A stretch of 64,000 bases of DNA, taken from positions 15,044,524 through 15,108,523 of the forward strand of contig OX637343.1 in NCBI GenBank assembly GCA_951799405.1. Direction: 5' to 3'. The DNA is from Agapetus fuscipes (Eukaryota; Arthropoda; Insecta; Trichoptera; Glossosomatidae). Shown in pieces: positions 1 through 9,984 of the stretch. A program made the translations under genes and the position numbers. Every line of letters starts with the position of its first letter. Position 1 is the stretch's first letter. The notes below the pieces were generated by a model. It made no database searches. It was not told where the DNA came from and saw only the letters and a program-made list of their open reading frames with translations.

Positions 1-300
1 AAGTATATATTACATTTTAATTTCATATAAAATGCATTCCCATAAACAGACTCGTATTATTAAATTTGTCACAGTGAAAGCCCATTGTATTTTTTTTTAA
101 TACACGGTTGTAGTTCATATTCAAAAAAAATTTTTTTTGTTGCTCTTTTTGTTTTGCTTTTTTACATAAAAACTCTTAAAACTTCGCGTTTACACTTACC
201 GCAAGTGGACCTACAATATAAAAACCCAATCTCAAATAAACATAAGCCGTGCAACTCTTGCCGACCTTCCCTGAAACAGGGGTCAGAGCTGGAAATCAAT
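1..300 (-). repeat. LINE-A 3' tail copy, interrupted
   Basis: Reverse-strand copy of the LINE-A 3' UTR: GCATTCCCATAAACAGAC at 33-50, then GACCTACAATATAAAAAC at 208-225 and the block around CTTCCCTGAAACAGGGG. About 110 bp of AT-rich sequence near 66-178 does not belong to the family and looks inserted or diverged. Confidence 0.7.
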
Positions 301-1081
301 TGTTGTAATTTGTGAACTAATTTGTGTACAATAAATTATTGAAGTGAAAATAAATAATTGCAATTTAATTAATATAGTCTGCGGCTGGCATGCATAGATG
401 TCATGACGTAACTTGCATACAGTGCGGCTGGCATCTATACATGTCATCGAAGTTCAAAGCTTTCCCTGACATCGGTGTTCAAATTTTTCAAACTTTTTTG
501 TTGCTTACATGATAGGTACACTAATAAAATCTCATATTATATATATTTTGAAATATTCTTTCTCAAATATTTCGTCAGAACAGATCGATCTCTCGTCCCG
601 CGCGTGTGTACCAATGTTTATAAATAAAATCCAAGCAAGTATACTCTATTCAGATAGGTATAACTGTTTACGTTTTTTGTTTTTTTTGTAAAATAACTAA
701 TACATTTTTCTCTTTAGTGACGAGTATTTATGTGAGTAAAATAATTGTTTAAAACCTAATGGATATAAAATCTAGTTATAGAATGTGCGTATAATATATT
801 TTTTTAAGTAGTATTGTTGTGATTTACTTGTTTTTATATAAAACAACAAGTGAAAACATGTGTTGAAAGTTTGTGATTTGTGTTCCTGGATAACTAATGA
901 ATATACTTGTTTATAAATTTTGAAGTTTCATTAAGTAATTAAGGTAGGAAATCAATTTATGTTTAAAAAAATAGCCTTAAAAAAGTATTCCGTTCTGGCG
1001 GTGCGTATATAGCAAATAAATTCAGAATCGAAACGGTTAAAACATAACAATACATAGTAAAGAGGTTATTGATTCACTTAC
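301..1081. other. AT-rich intron, no recognised element
   Basis: Holds a short imperfect direct duplication at 380-450 (GCGGCTGGCAT twice) and otherwise AT-rich sequence down to the exon donor. No coding similarity seen. Confidence 0.6.
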
Positions 1082-1198
1082 CTGGTGAACAGCTCACGTG
1101 GTTTGCCACCATCGCAGCATATTTGGCAGGATCTGACACTATGGCCCACGGACTGAGACCAGAACCTGACATCAGTACTGCGCGGTGGAACAGGAGAC
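1082..1198 (-). CDS. Nlg: Neuroligin exon (LFHRAVLMSGSG region); most downstream of three
   Basis: 117-bp exon on the minus strand. With the Gly codon completed from the exon ending at 10797 it reads LLFHRAVLMSGSGLSPWAI followed by VSDPAKYAAMVANHVSCSP. This is the conserved segment right after the nucleophile elbow in neuroligins, and the cysteine near its end is typical. Acceptor: TTTTGCTCCAG ending at 1199. Donor: GTAAGTG at 1081 leftward. The other two frames give an open but meaningless peptide or an early stop, so the frame is decided by the splice join. The remaining ectodomain, transmembrane and PDZ-binding tail exons are to the left of the window. Confidence 0.92.
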
Positions 1199-1387
1199 CT
1201 GGAGCAAAAGAAGATACAATATGTAGTTATCATCATGATTAAATTGTACATAGAAGCTTTCACGGCCGGTTTTTATTGACATAACAATCCCTTTTTTCGG
1301 GCTATGTAGTCGTGGTCTAGTCAGACGTCATCACGATTAAACATCAGATCATCATTATTTATAAGGCAATTATCTAAAAAAAACTAA

Positions 1388-1630
1388 ATCCAAGTTGCAA
1401 ATATTAAATGCATTCCCACAAGCAGACACGCATAATTTCGCGCTCACACATGCCGCATGTGGACCTACAATATAAAAACCCAATCTCAAATGAACATAGG
1501 CCCTGCAACTCTTGCCGACCTTCCCTGACACATTGGCAAAGTGAACCATTTTTTTCAGTATGGGTGGTCAGCCTCATACCAACCTATGAGTCAAGGAATA
1601 CAAGCAATTAATTACATCCAGTTATACAAA
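1388..1630 (-). repeat. LINE-A 3' tail copy
   Basis: Begins ATCCAAGTTGCAAATATT, with CCGCATGTGGACCTACAA and GACCTTCCCTGACA, and ends at AGTCAAGGAATACAAGC followed by AATTACATC. Reverse of the LINE-A 3' UTR at 46600-46870. Confidence 0.85.
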
Positions 1631-1679
1631 CAAACAAACACTAATGAAAATTTATTCTTGGCCTTAGCCGCCTACATTA

Positions 1680-1950
1680 CAGATCAGCCGCCATTTTTTT
1701 CATCATTATTATCATCGTAATCTTCTAAAGGCAGAGCCTTGTTGTGTCAGCCATTATTGTTTCTGCCTGTTGCCATCCTCTTGAGCTGCGAATACGAGGA
1801 GACATCCATGAGCCGCTTCACATCCTTGAAGTATGAAGTTCTTGGGTGACCTCTTGTTCGTCTTCCCAAGATTTTGCCTTTAAAGATGTTGTTCAGAAAG
1901 GTTCTATATCTAATTGAGTGCCCTATTACCTTGGCTTTTCTATTCAAAAT
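1680..1950 (-). mobile_element. LINE-C (RTE-like) carboxy-terminal fragment
   Basis: The minus strand encodes a peptide with VIGHSIRYRTF, GKILGRRTRGHPRTSYFKDV, the region after the reverse transcriptase domain in RTE-type LINEs. Only this end remains and there is no start context, so it is a dead 5'-truncated copy. Confidence 0.65.
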
Positions 1951-2092
1951 GTGACTTGTAAGAATAGCCTTTAGTCACCTATAAATACGGATTGCAGTCG
2001 GAAAAATCCTAAAATGCATTTAATTGAAGTTTTATTAAATTGAACCCAAGTAAACCGTTACAGTATAGTAATATTAAAGATTCATGTTTCGA

Positions 2093-2525
2093 GCCTGGAG
2101 GAAATGAAAGAAGTATGGAAGGATAGAAAGAAATGGCGGTTGATCTGTGATGTTGGCGGCTAGGGTTTGTTAAAGTGAAATTGGTTTTATGATTTAGTTT
2201 TTTATGTCCATGTATATATTGTTATTTTTATTCTTTGATTTAAAAAATGTAATTTGTCGTGTATGTTCCTTGACTTATAGGTTGTTATGCGGCTGACCAC
2301 CCATAATATAAAAATTGGTTCACTTTGCCAATGTCACCCCTGTTTCAGGGAAGGACGGCAAGAGTTGCAAGGCTTATGTTCATTTGAGGTTGGGTTTTTA
2401 TATTGTAGGTCCACATGCGGCATGTGTTAGCGCGAAATTATACATATCTGCTTGTGGGAATGCATTTAGTATAAATCTTAAATGATATATATCTTTGCAG
2501 CTTAGATTAGATTAGATTAGATTAG
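2093..2525 (+). mobile_element. LINE-A, 5'-truncated copy with C-terminal coding end and full 3' UTR
   Basis: Matches 46450-46880 almost base for base: the last codons (GAGGAAATGAAAGAAGTATG), a stop in GGCGGCTAGGG, the UTR, then GATTAGATTAGATTAG at the end. It is the copy most similar to the longer element, suggesting recent mobilisation of the same lineage. Confidence 0.88.
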
Positions 2526-2534
2526 CCGCAGTAC

Positions 2535-2640
2535 ATGCAGGTCAAATTATGATGATCGCCGATCTTGGATAAGACGTGGCACCAAAATAAAAAGATTCAT
2601 AATTAATGCCCCACCAGAGGTGAAAAAAAAAAGAATAGCA
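2535..2640 (+). repeat. LINE-C 3' tail
   Basis: TGATGATCGCCGATCTTGG followed by GACGTGGCACCAAAATAAAAAG. The same end is seen at 15205-15245 and 50550-50600 after LINE-C coding fragments. Confidence 0.6.
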
Positions 2641-2682
2641 CCTCTCATCAGTCTCATTCCTACTATATTTTTATTTTTATAT

Positions 2683-3113
2683 TTTTAAAAGAAATCCTGT
2701 GCGGGAGACTCATTCGATTTTAGATACTCTAGAGTCCAGGGGTCTATTTTTTTTAAGGAATCATGTGCGGGAGGCTCCCCAATTCTTGAAAGTCTTGGGG
2801 GTCTATGTCACCCTGAAAGAATGCCGCAGAGGTGCTGCTTGAGTAAAATGACACTTGTTGTAGTGCTGCAGAGGTGTTAACGAGCTTGGTCGTCACTACA
2901 AAGCGCCAATACTCAATCAAAATCCAGTTGCTGTAAGGCTGCATGGACCTTTTAGTGACCAGTCTTTGTAAAGGTTTTATGTATTTTGCAACCCAGCGAA
3001 GAGCATATTAAAAAATATAAATTCTACATTTGTTGTGCTCCGCCGGGATTCGAACCCTTTACCTTCCATTTACGAATCCAAAGTGTTAACCACTAGACTA
3101 CGGATTGGTCAAA
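2683..3113 (-). mobile_element. SINE-1 variant with alternative 3' tail (repeat J)
   Basis: On the minus strand from 3113: a tRNA-like head with A-box-like TAGTCTAGTGG and B-box-like GGTTCGAATCC, then the SINE-1 body (CTCTTCGCTGGGTTG-like, CCAGCCTTACAGCAACTGG-like). Instead of the usual GAGGTGTGATACACAC end, it runs into repeat J: CTCTGCAGCACTACAACAAG, then two similar CCCGCACA-containing tails at about 2760 and 2700. A similar SINE-1 plus J composite is at 62776-63100. Confidence 0.7.
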
Positions 3114-3284
3114 CCGTTTGTCTATCTGCAAGGTACTTATGCTATTTAAGAAAGTCCAAATTGTTGCATGAAATCAACTTTAAAAATTAAAATTAAATTT
3201 TACAAATACCATTGTTTCATTTTTCTTCTTTTTTCACATTTCACACATAATTTCAAATCTAAAATATAAATTGCAAAGATAATT

Positions 3285-3435
3285 TACATTTAAGATTAAT
3301 AATAAATGTATTCGCTTAAACATGCCGCATATGAACCTATAATATAAAACCCAATCTCAAATAAACATACGCCCTGCAATTCTTGCCAACCTTCCGTGAA
3401 ACAGGGGTGACATTGTCAAAGTTAACCATTTATAA
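3285..3435 (-). repeat. LINE-A 3' tail copy, cut by a TIR element
   Basis: Carries CATGCCGCATATGAACCTA and GAAACAGGGGTGACATTGTC, ending in AACCATTTATAACAA where the 3439-3869 element begins. Confidence 0.75.
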
Positions 3436-3438
3436 CAA

Positions 3439-3869
3439 TAGGGTAATTTCACATAATTTTGTTATTTCATAAAATGATAGACTATATTTACAAAAATGCA
3501 TCTGCGTTCTTAAAAAAAATATATCTGGCTTATTTTTAAATTGTAGCTTTTTAAAATTGGCGCATTTTCGATATCCGGTAAAACAGGTCATTTTTTTATT
3601 TAGGCGGATATGACGTCGATGGATCTTCATATCTATGGAGTGAACCCTTCGAAGACCGACGGATCCATCTGCGTCATTTTGACGTCACAGCGTGGCTTGC
3701 CGGCCCCGCTGCGTTTTGGCGGGATTCAAATTCTCGGCATATTATTTTTGAAAAATATCAACAATATCTTTATTTTTACTAATTAAAAAAATATGGTTGT
3801 GATCCTTGAAATGTACTCTACATAACCATAGTATTTTAAACCATTTTCCCCACCACTGCAATTACCCTA
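3439..3869. mobile_element. TIR element with TA at both ends
   Basis: The ends are inverted: TAGGGTAATTTCAC on the left and GCAATTACCCTA on the right, each including a TA that could be a TA target duplication. Most of the element is AT-rich, but 3610-3730 is much richer in G+C and holds two TGACGTC-type motifs. No transposase reading frame; non-autonomous. Superfamily not assigned. Confidence 0.5.
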
Positions 3870-4249
3870 TTACAATCACGATCGCAAATTTCACAACTCC
3901 AATGCGCATCAATGAATCGCTAAACAATATCAAAAGCGCCCTTATCGGGAGGTGAATAAGGCAGCATTAAAACACAATTGTAACAATGGCAATACATGTT
4001 AACAAGCACATTGGATATTGTTTGTAACAGGGTGGGTATGTGTCATTTGTCTGTGGCTTTGTTCCGTACTAATTATAACAGCCAGCCATGTGTAGGGTTG
4101 TCGTTTCAAGTCGAACTTACGCAAGATAACAAATACTGAAGTTGAGTTCTTGATTATTACTAACAATACAATGATATTGTTTTATGATTTTACTATGATT
4201 TTACCGGGTTCAAATTTATAAAAAATATCGTTGATTTTTTTTTTTGTAA

Positions 4250-4835
4250 TTTAGGGTGTGCAAGGGAAAGCAAGTGGTCGGTGCAATCGGAAGAATAGCA
4301 AAGAACAAGCGATTGACGTTGGATCTGAGAATGGCGGTACACAATGGCATATTGTTACCGACTTTGATGTATGGAAGTGAACGATAGCGAAATGAGTAAA
4401 GTATGTACGGTGGAAATGAAGCATTTGAGAAGCATGACAGGAAAAACTCTGAGGGATAGAGTTAGGAATGAATGGGTAAAAAAAGAATGTAATTTGAAAG
4501 AAGATGTGAAAGTTAAGGTACAAAAGAATGTGATGAGATGGTTTGGGCATGTGGAAAGAATGAATGATGATAGACTGACAAAGTATGTATACAAAGAAAG
4601 TGTGAAAGGAAAAAGAGGGAAAGGACGACCGAGAAAAGTATGGAGTGATCAGATTGAGGAGATTGTGAAAGAATGGGATATACAAAGCGAGGGTAAAAGA
4701 AGAAAATGCATGGAAAAGGTGATGGATATGAATGAATTGAAAGAGGTATGTAAGGATAGGAAAAATGGAGGCAACTCTGCAGAGGCTCTGGCCACCCCTA
4801 GCGGAATGGCGGCAGAGTTACAGTTACAGTTATTT
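4250..4835 (+). mobile_element. LINE-B fragment (non-LTR RT carboxy terminus)
   Basis: An open stretch of 180 codons from 4371 encodes a LINE C-terminal domain: KVCTVEMKHLRSMTGKTLRD, RWFGHVERMNDDRLTK, KRGKGRPRKVWSDQIEEI, EMKEVCKDRK-like end. It aligns with the end of the LINE-A ORF but is clearly another subfamily, and its 3' end is AGTTACAGTTACAGTTA rather than (GATTA)n. The upstream portion (4255-4370) is the same ORF in another frame (GRIAKNKRLTLDLRMAVHNG-like). It lacks the RT core and endonuclease. Confidence 0.8.
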
Positions 4836-4903
4836 ATGGAGCACAAAAAATATGCCATTTGTATTTTCAAATATGCTCTTTGCTGGTTAAAATATAAATA
4901 TAC

Positions 4904-5345
4904 TGTTATGTAAATAGTAGATTAATATAGGTGTACATCGTAGGTAGAAAAAAATATTCTAATGTTATGTAAATAGTAGATTAATATAGGTGTACATCAT
5001 AGGTAGCAATAATTATTATAGGCTAAAGAAATCTAGAAATGAAATAATCCCTTTGTACTCTGGAAGCTGGTAGAGCGTTCGAGAGTGTGCTGGCAAATTG
5101 GTCCCTAGAGATTTCTGTCTCTGGGGTATATAAGGAGCAAAATTGGGTGCAGGAGAGCAGATAGATATTCGCCTTTGATCGGAGAACAAGTGTGAGGTGC
5201 TGAACTGTGAAATAAATTTAAGTTGCTAAAAGTGTTAAAAATAAAAGTAAAATTGTCAAATAAATTAAGTGTACTAAATAAATATCCAACAAGAAGACCT
5301 GTTTTTTTGCTTATGCGAAGTCTATCTGAACCCAAAAACACTACA
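4904..5345 (+). mobile_element. Solo LTR, family LTR-A
   Basis: 442 bp, starts TGTTATG and ends CTACA, flanked by ATAC at 4900-4903 and 5346-5349. Internal features fit an LTR: a TATA box in GGGGTATATAAGG near 5123, and AATAAA signals near 5208. A 59-bp block is duplicated in the 5' part (4904 and 4963); the same duplication is in the other two copies. No gag-pol attached. The 4-bp duplication fits Gypsy-type integration. Confidence 0.88.
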
Positions 5346-5390
5346 ATACCTTCAGCAAAGACCGGCCATTAAAGTTCATCCAGTCTTACG

Positions 5391-5518
5391 GCATGCTCTC
5401 CCTCCTCTGACCGACGCCCTGTATATCCATCCTATCCGGGGATGTGTCACAGCACTCGCATACAAAACATGCAATGGGCAGAATGCCATCCCGTGAGTGA
5501 ATCACTCTTTACTAGCCT
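5391..5518. repeat. Short insert inside SINE-1, related to 51950-52040
   Basis: Shares CCTGTATATCCATCC, CCGGGGATGTGTCACAG and CTCGCATNCAAAA with 51985-52037. It interrupts SINE-1; nature unknown. Confidence 0.5.
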
Positions 5519-5678
5519 TACAGCAGTCTTGGCTTACAGAAGCCTTACATCAACTGGGTCTTGCTTGAGAATTGGCGCTTCTTACAGCGACGGCCAAGCT
5601 CGGAGAGGATTTTTGAGGTGTGATTTGCACAAAAACAGCCAATACAAATAAATCATCCTACTATTATTTTTATTATTT

Positions 5679-6119
5679 CAGATACGGGTCACATACCGAG
5701 TCTAACACCTCCACAATTGAACGGCCAGTTTGCTTCTCTCTCTCTACAGACAGCTTTGGCCCTTTTCATAGTCACTGAGAATTGAGCAGTCTCGAATTAT
5801 ACAAATATTAAATTATTAGAGTATCTACATTCAGAGACTTCACAGACTTACACAAAAACAGCTCAACGAACTAACATTTGCAACTAATATGGGCCTCATT
5901 TGTTGACTGACGTCAGCGTGCCGCGGTCTCCATCGTTCCCAATGGAGATCCATGGCAAGTAGAATTGGAATGGCTCTACCAGACCATCTTACCCAACGCC
6001 TCTGTACTTCCATTATATCAGAACATAGGATAACAAAATACACAATTTCGTATTCGTAACAATATTAATGTGGATACCTCGATAATATGTCTCCCCAGTG
6101 CTTGATTTTCAAAGATACA
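5679..6119. other. Unassigned intron sequence
   Basis: Mixed-composition sequence with no repeat family recognised and no convincing reading frame. Confidence 0.5.
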
Positions 6120-6335
6120 AAAATGCCTGTTAACCTGAAACGCAGGATCTTCCAGTCATTCGTGCTTCCAGTATCCACCTATGGCTAGGAAAAAAAAGAG
6201 CTCACTCAGTTTAGCGCCAACAGACTGAGGACGTGCCAAAGAGCTATCGAAAGGAGGATGCTGGGAGTCAGCCTCAGAGACAGGTTTCCAAACCAGGATA
6301 CCCGTAGACGCACTGGTGTCACTAACCATAATCCC
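6120..6335 (+). mobile_element. LINE-C-like RT C-terminal fragment
   Basis: The plus strand reads RIFQSFVLPVSTYG, then after an A-run frameshift NRLRTCQRAIERRMLGVSLR. This is the post-RT segment of RTE-type LINEs (VLPxxxYGxETW ... AxRxMERxMLGVSLRDR). Decayed. Confidence 0.6.
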
Positions 6336-6415
6336 TATAACGTTTACCGACATTCTCTGAAGCAGAGGTGACATTGGCAAAGTGAAACATTTTAAACAGT
6401 AATGCTAGATAGCCT
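6335..6415 (-). repeat. LINE-A 3' tail fragment
   Basis: GAAGCAGAGGTGACATTGGC and AAAGTGAAACATTTTAAACA match the 5' portion of the tail in reverse. Confidence 0.6.
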
Positions 6416-6960
6416 CAACATACATAAAAAGTCAACAAAACGCTTTATTCAACTCGCTTTTTCGACAGTCCATATTCATTACAAAGTCAATAAAAAAATC
6501 AATCCCAACTTGTCAAAAAAATACATTTATTGATTGAAGCAACAACAGATTCGTACATACGTATACTTTATTTAGTAGTCAAAGCTATAGAACCGATCGT
6601 GTTTGGAACTCAATACTCGTATCTCAACTTTACGTTTTTACTCAACCATTGCGTTTCACTACACAATGTATAGCAACTAAATTTATCACTATAAGCGCTG
6701 TTTAAGTTTTCTTGTGTTTTTTTTTGTAAAAGTTACGGTTGAATTGGAGCGCATGGTTTTATGTTTGGATTGCAGTATACTAAATTGCCGGCATTCAAAT
6801 GCAGTGATTGTAAAAATCCACCCCTTTTTAAACCGCCCAGTATTGTCTGCTACCCTAATACATGGTGTTGTACCACAGAAGCGGTTTCACACTGTTTTGT
6901 ACTGCAATAGTCGGTAAATTTACAAAGTGATTTGTCTATGAACTAAAGTTTTAAACTTTC
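6416..6960. other. Unassigned AT-rich intron
   Basis: No recognised repeat; short open frames only, no domain similarity. Confidence 0.5.
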
Positions 6961-6969
6961 ACTATAACT

Positions 6970-7320
6970 TTCATGGCCTGTATCGTTTTTGTGTTCTTTC
7001 GGGTTTGATGTTCTATTTATAGCTCCTGCATCTGCCGACGTTTCGCTTTCACGAGCAGAAAGCATTCTCAAGGCGAGTTATCAAAGCGACGCGGCCGTCG
7101 TCGTTGTCTTCGCGGACGTGCGCTGGTGTTAACAGCTGGCGCGGCCGGTATCGTTTTTGTGTTCTTTCGGGTTTGACCATGCTCTATTTGCAGCTCCTAC
7201 ATCTGCCGACGTTTCGCTGTCACGAACAGAAAGCATCGTCAAGGTGAGGTATCAAAGCGCCGCGGTGTTCTTCGTTGTCTTTGCGGACGCGCGTTGGTGT
7301 TGACTGGCGCGTCTGCGAAG
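6970..7320 (-). repeat. Tandem pair of Penelope-like units with hammerhead-like hairpin
   Basis: Two units of about 160 bp, each containing TCGTTTTTGTGTTCTTTCGG and CTGCCGACGTTTCGCT. On the minus strand each has a hairpin (GCTTTC-loop-GAAAGC in the first) followed by GAAACGTCGG. This hairpin-GAAACGTC layout is seen in termini of Penelope-like elements. Confidence 0.55.
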
Positions 7321-7364
7321 ATAACGAAGATCGCCGCTAGTGTGTCTGGAACACTCTGGAAGTG

Positions 7365-7560
7365 TTTAAAAAATCCATTATAATCTAGAACATACAAGAA
7401 TCGTATCTTTTGTACTTATATAAACGAGCCACAGTGATGCGGAGGGCAGTCGATTGAAACATTGAGCCGCGAAGTCAATATAGGCAGAGCCAGAAGTGCA
7501 GCAGCAGCGAGTGTAAACGATATTGTGTAAAATAAATATGTTTAAAAGAAAAACGCAACT
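7365..7560 (+). promoter_or_regulatory. LTR-like promoter segment
   Basis: Has TTTTGTACTTATATAAACG (TATA box) and a downstream AAATAAATATG signal at the spacing seen in the LTRs of this window. Ends were not found, so it is only LTR-like. Confidence 0.35.
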
Positions 7561-7795
7561 AAGCTACACATAAAGTGTAACTTCTTACCACGTTATCCCC
7601 AAAGGGGCCGGCTTTATTAGGGAGGGCTGGTTCTCATTTCTTGTGAAGGCGGAGTCAACCTTACCGTATTTTATTTTGGAATTTGAAATAAACACCGAAA
7701 CGGAAAATCATTTCTTACACGTTCGGTGGGATTCGAGCTCGAGCTCACGGCATGGAATGCAAGCACTCTACCAACTGTGCTAAGCCCCTCTGTGG
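7545..7795 (-). mobile_element. SINE-3 (tRNA-derived) copy
   Basis: On the minus strand from about 7790: TTAGCACAGTTGGTAGAG (A-box region) and GAGCTCGAATCCCACCG (B-box region), then the body with AAGGTTGACTCCGCCTTCAC and GAAATGAGAACCAGCC, ending near GTGTAGCTTAGTTGCG. The same body recurs at six other places. Confidence 0.75.
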
Positions 7796-8115
7796 CACTA
7801 CAACAAGTGCCATAGACCCATACGGGGCTATTCTTAGACATTTTAGTCATCCGTTGATCCCACACTTTGACAAACAAATTTGCGCGGTCTGAAAATTTCA
7901 TCACCACGGTCATTCTTACCTACCGAATTTTGTAATATTTGTATGAACACAAATCAGCTGTTCACTTGCGGCCATCTTGGATTGACAGGTGTGCATACAA
8001 ATGCATCATTAGTTTGTCAAAGCGTGGGCTCAACCGACGACTAAATTGTCGAATAATAGCCCCTTTAGAGTCTCTAGAATCTAGGGAGTCAGGATTTCTT
8101 AAAAAAAAAAACCTA
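7783..8115 (+). mobile_element. Repeat J interrupted by MITE-4
   Basis: CTGTGGCACTACAACAAGTG with CATAGAC at 7790-7816, and the rest of J (CTCTAGAATCTAGGGAGTC, GATTTCTT then a run of A) from 8064. MITE-4 lies between. Confidence 0.6.
7827..8063. mobile_element. MITE-4, about 237 bp with long imperfect TIRs
   Basis: Left end GGGGCTATTCTTAGACATTT and right end CGAATAATAGCCCC are inverted; the inverted region continues inward through CACACTTTGACAAAC and GTTTGTCAAAGCGTG. No coding capacity. A longer relative may span 51022-52135. Confidence 0.65.
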
Positions 8116-8434
8116 AAGTAAAATCATAACATTATCAAGCACTGCACGGCTAGCTCGTACAGAGTGATTACGCGTTCAATCCCGATGCGCTTTCGACTGG
8201 AAAGCGTAGTGTTTTATTTTTATATGTGTGTTTGCCCGCCGTACATTATCTGCATCCACAGTCCCATACAATCTCTACCCACTGATTGGTACTCCATAGC
8301 ACTCAACAGTTTTCCAATGCAAATAATATCCGCCAGCACATATCGGGGATAGAAGCAGGAAAAATATGTGCTTTTATTGATCGATGGCTCATTTTGAGGG
8401 AATTTGTGTTTACGAGAATGAAGCTTTGAATGAA

Positions 8435-8645
8435 GTTGGTTCACTTTGCCAATTTCGCCCCTGTTTCAGGGAAGGTCGGCAACGGTTGCAGGGCTTATGT
8501 TCATTTGAGATTAGGTTTTTATATTGTATGTAGGTCCACATGCGGCATGTGTTAGCGCGAACTTATGCATGTCTGCTTGTGGGAATGCGTTTAATATGAA
8601 TCTTAAATGATTATATATCTTTGCAACTTAGATTATTTATTTATT
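8435..8645 (+). repeat. LINE-A 3' tail copy
   Basis: GGTTCACTTTGCCAATTTCG through CTTTGCAACTTAGATTATT, with CATGCGGCATGTGTTAGC in the middle. Confidence 0.85.
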
Positions 8646-8852
8646 TATTATAGAAGCTTTCATTTGAAGACTACAGGGAAAGAACAAGGAATGTGAGTTG
8701 AAGAAAATTTGAAGTTTGAAATCATGGTTATTGCCTGTCACAAAGAACCGCAAATACAGCCATAAACTGTGATAGTGACTATTGTTGTTTTAAAAAATTT
8801 GCTGAGCTTTAGATACACACAGATGCCACTAGATTTCCCTTTTACACTCACT

Positions 8853-9120
8853 TTGTAAATACCATTATTTTACAAATTCCTCAATCTGATCACTCAATCC
8901 TCTTTTCAATCGTCCCTTAAATTTAATTCCAGTCACTTTTCCTCTGTATATATACATACTTAGTAAGTCTATGATCATTCATTCTTTCCACATGCCCAAA
9001 CTATCTCATCACATTATTTTGTACCTTAACTTTCACATCCTCTTTCAACTAACATTCATTCCTAACTCTATCCTTTGGAGTTTTTCCTGTCATGCTTCTC
9101 AAATGCTTCATTTTCACCGT
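8853..9120 (-). mobile_element. LINE-B coding fragment
   Basis: Reverse match to 4430-4590: CACATGCCCAAACTATCTC encodes the RWFGHVER-type motif on the minus strand, and CTTTCACATCCTCTTTC matches the EDVKVKV codons. It runs into a LINE-A tail at 9123. Confidence 0.7.
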
Positions 9121-9122
9121 CC

Positions 9123-9305
9123 ATCTAATCTTATCTAATCTATCTAATTTAAGTAGCAAAGATATTATGTTTAATTGGGGATTCACATTATATGAATTCT
9201 TAAAAACAGACACGTACAAGTTCGCGCTTGCACATGCCGCCTGTACACCTACAACATAAAAACTCAAATCTCAAATGGACATACACCCTGCAACTCTTGC
9301 CGTCT
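9123..9305 (-). repeat. LINE-A 3' tail copy
   Basis: Starts CTAATCTTATCTAATC, holds CACATGCCGCCTGTACACC, and is cut off at CAACTCTTGCCGTCT. Confidence 0.8.
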
Positions 9306-9307
9306 AA

Positions 9308-9655
9308 AATCTGAATCTAAGTTGCAAAGATATGTATCATTCGAGGTTCATATTAAATACATTCCCACAAGCAGACACGCATAATTTCGCGCTCACACAT
9401 GCCGCATATGGACCTACAACATAAAAAAACCCAATCTCAAATGAACATAAGCCTTGCAACTCTTGCCGACCTTACCTAAAGCAGGGGTGACATTGGCAAA
9501 GTGAACCAATTTTTACAGAATGGGTGGTCAGCCGCATACCAACCTATCAGTCAAGGAATGCTGAAAAACGGATGACATTGGCAAAGTGAACAATTTTTTT
9601 TACATCATGGGTGGTCACCCGCATACCAACTTATAAGTCAAGTCATACTTTAATC
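9308..9655 (-). repeat. LINE-A 3' tail copy plus second fragment
   Basis: Complete tail (AATCTAAGTTGCAAAGATAT to CAGTCAAGGAATG) followed at 9562 by another piece of the same tail starting ACATTGGCAAAGTG. With 9123-9305, three consecutive same-strand units. Confidence 0.85.
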
Positions 9656-9984
9656 CTTGCGCTACTCAGCCTTCTATAAAAATTTCCGCCATAACAACCA
9701 ACATTCAGAGATTGGTTCCGATATAATTTGAAATAAAATAAAATATTTAATTGTCACATTATAAATCGACTTGTCATGTTTACGTTAATTAAGCCGGCCA
9801 ATGAAATAAATGCTCGGCAGGATATTTATTGCAGCTAATAATGGTAGCGGCCGTTTATTCAACGCCTGTTAAACACCATTAATTGAACTGTTTAACGATT
9901 TGGTGTCTGTTGAGTACGCCCTTTTATTGGTGTAAGCAGATCCCTAAGTTAATTGTATAAAATCAATAAAAAGAATAAGAACAT
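9656..9984. other. Unassigned AT-rich intron
   Basis: No repeat family or reading frame recognised. Confidence 0.5.

Larger units (their letters stand above)
4836..5678 (+). mobile_element. SINE-1 copy split by a solo LTR and a second insert
   Basis: 4836-4903 is SINE-1 body (GGAGCACAAAAAATATGCC, ATTTTCAAATATGCTCTTTG). The body resumes at 5346 (CAGCAAAGACCGGCCATTAA, CATCCAGTCTTACGG), is interrupted at about 5391-5518, then continues (CAACTGGGTCTTGCTTGAG, CAGCGACGGCCAAGCTCGG) to TGAGGTGTGATTTGCAC and an ATTATT-type tail. The tRNA-like head is missing. Confidence 0.8.

Noticed and set aside
1078..1263. 61-codon minus frame over the neuroligin exon as the coding frame
   Set aside because: The neuroligin frame is offset by one; the in-phase splice join to 10797 decides it.
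4371..4913. 180-codon open frame as a host gene
   Set aside because: It encodes the C-terminal domain of a LINE pol protein (RWFGHVERM, GRPRKVWSDQ), runs on into SINE and LTR sequence, and has similar decayed copies nearby.
4904..5345. LTR of a full-length endogenous element
   Set aside because: No second LTR, primer-binding site or gag-pol follows; host SINE resumes immediately after the 4-bp duplication.
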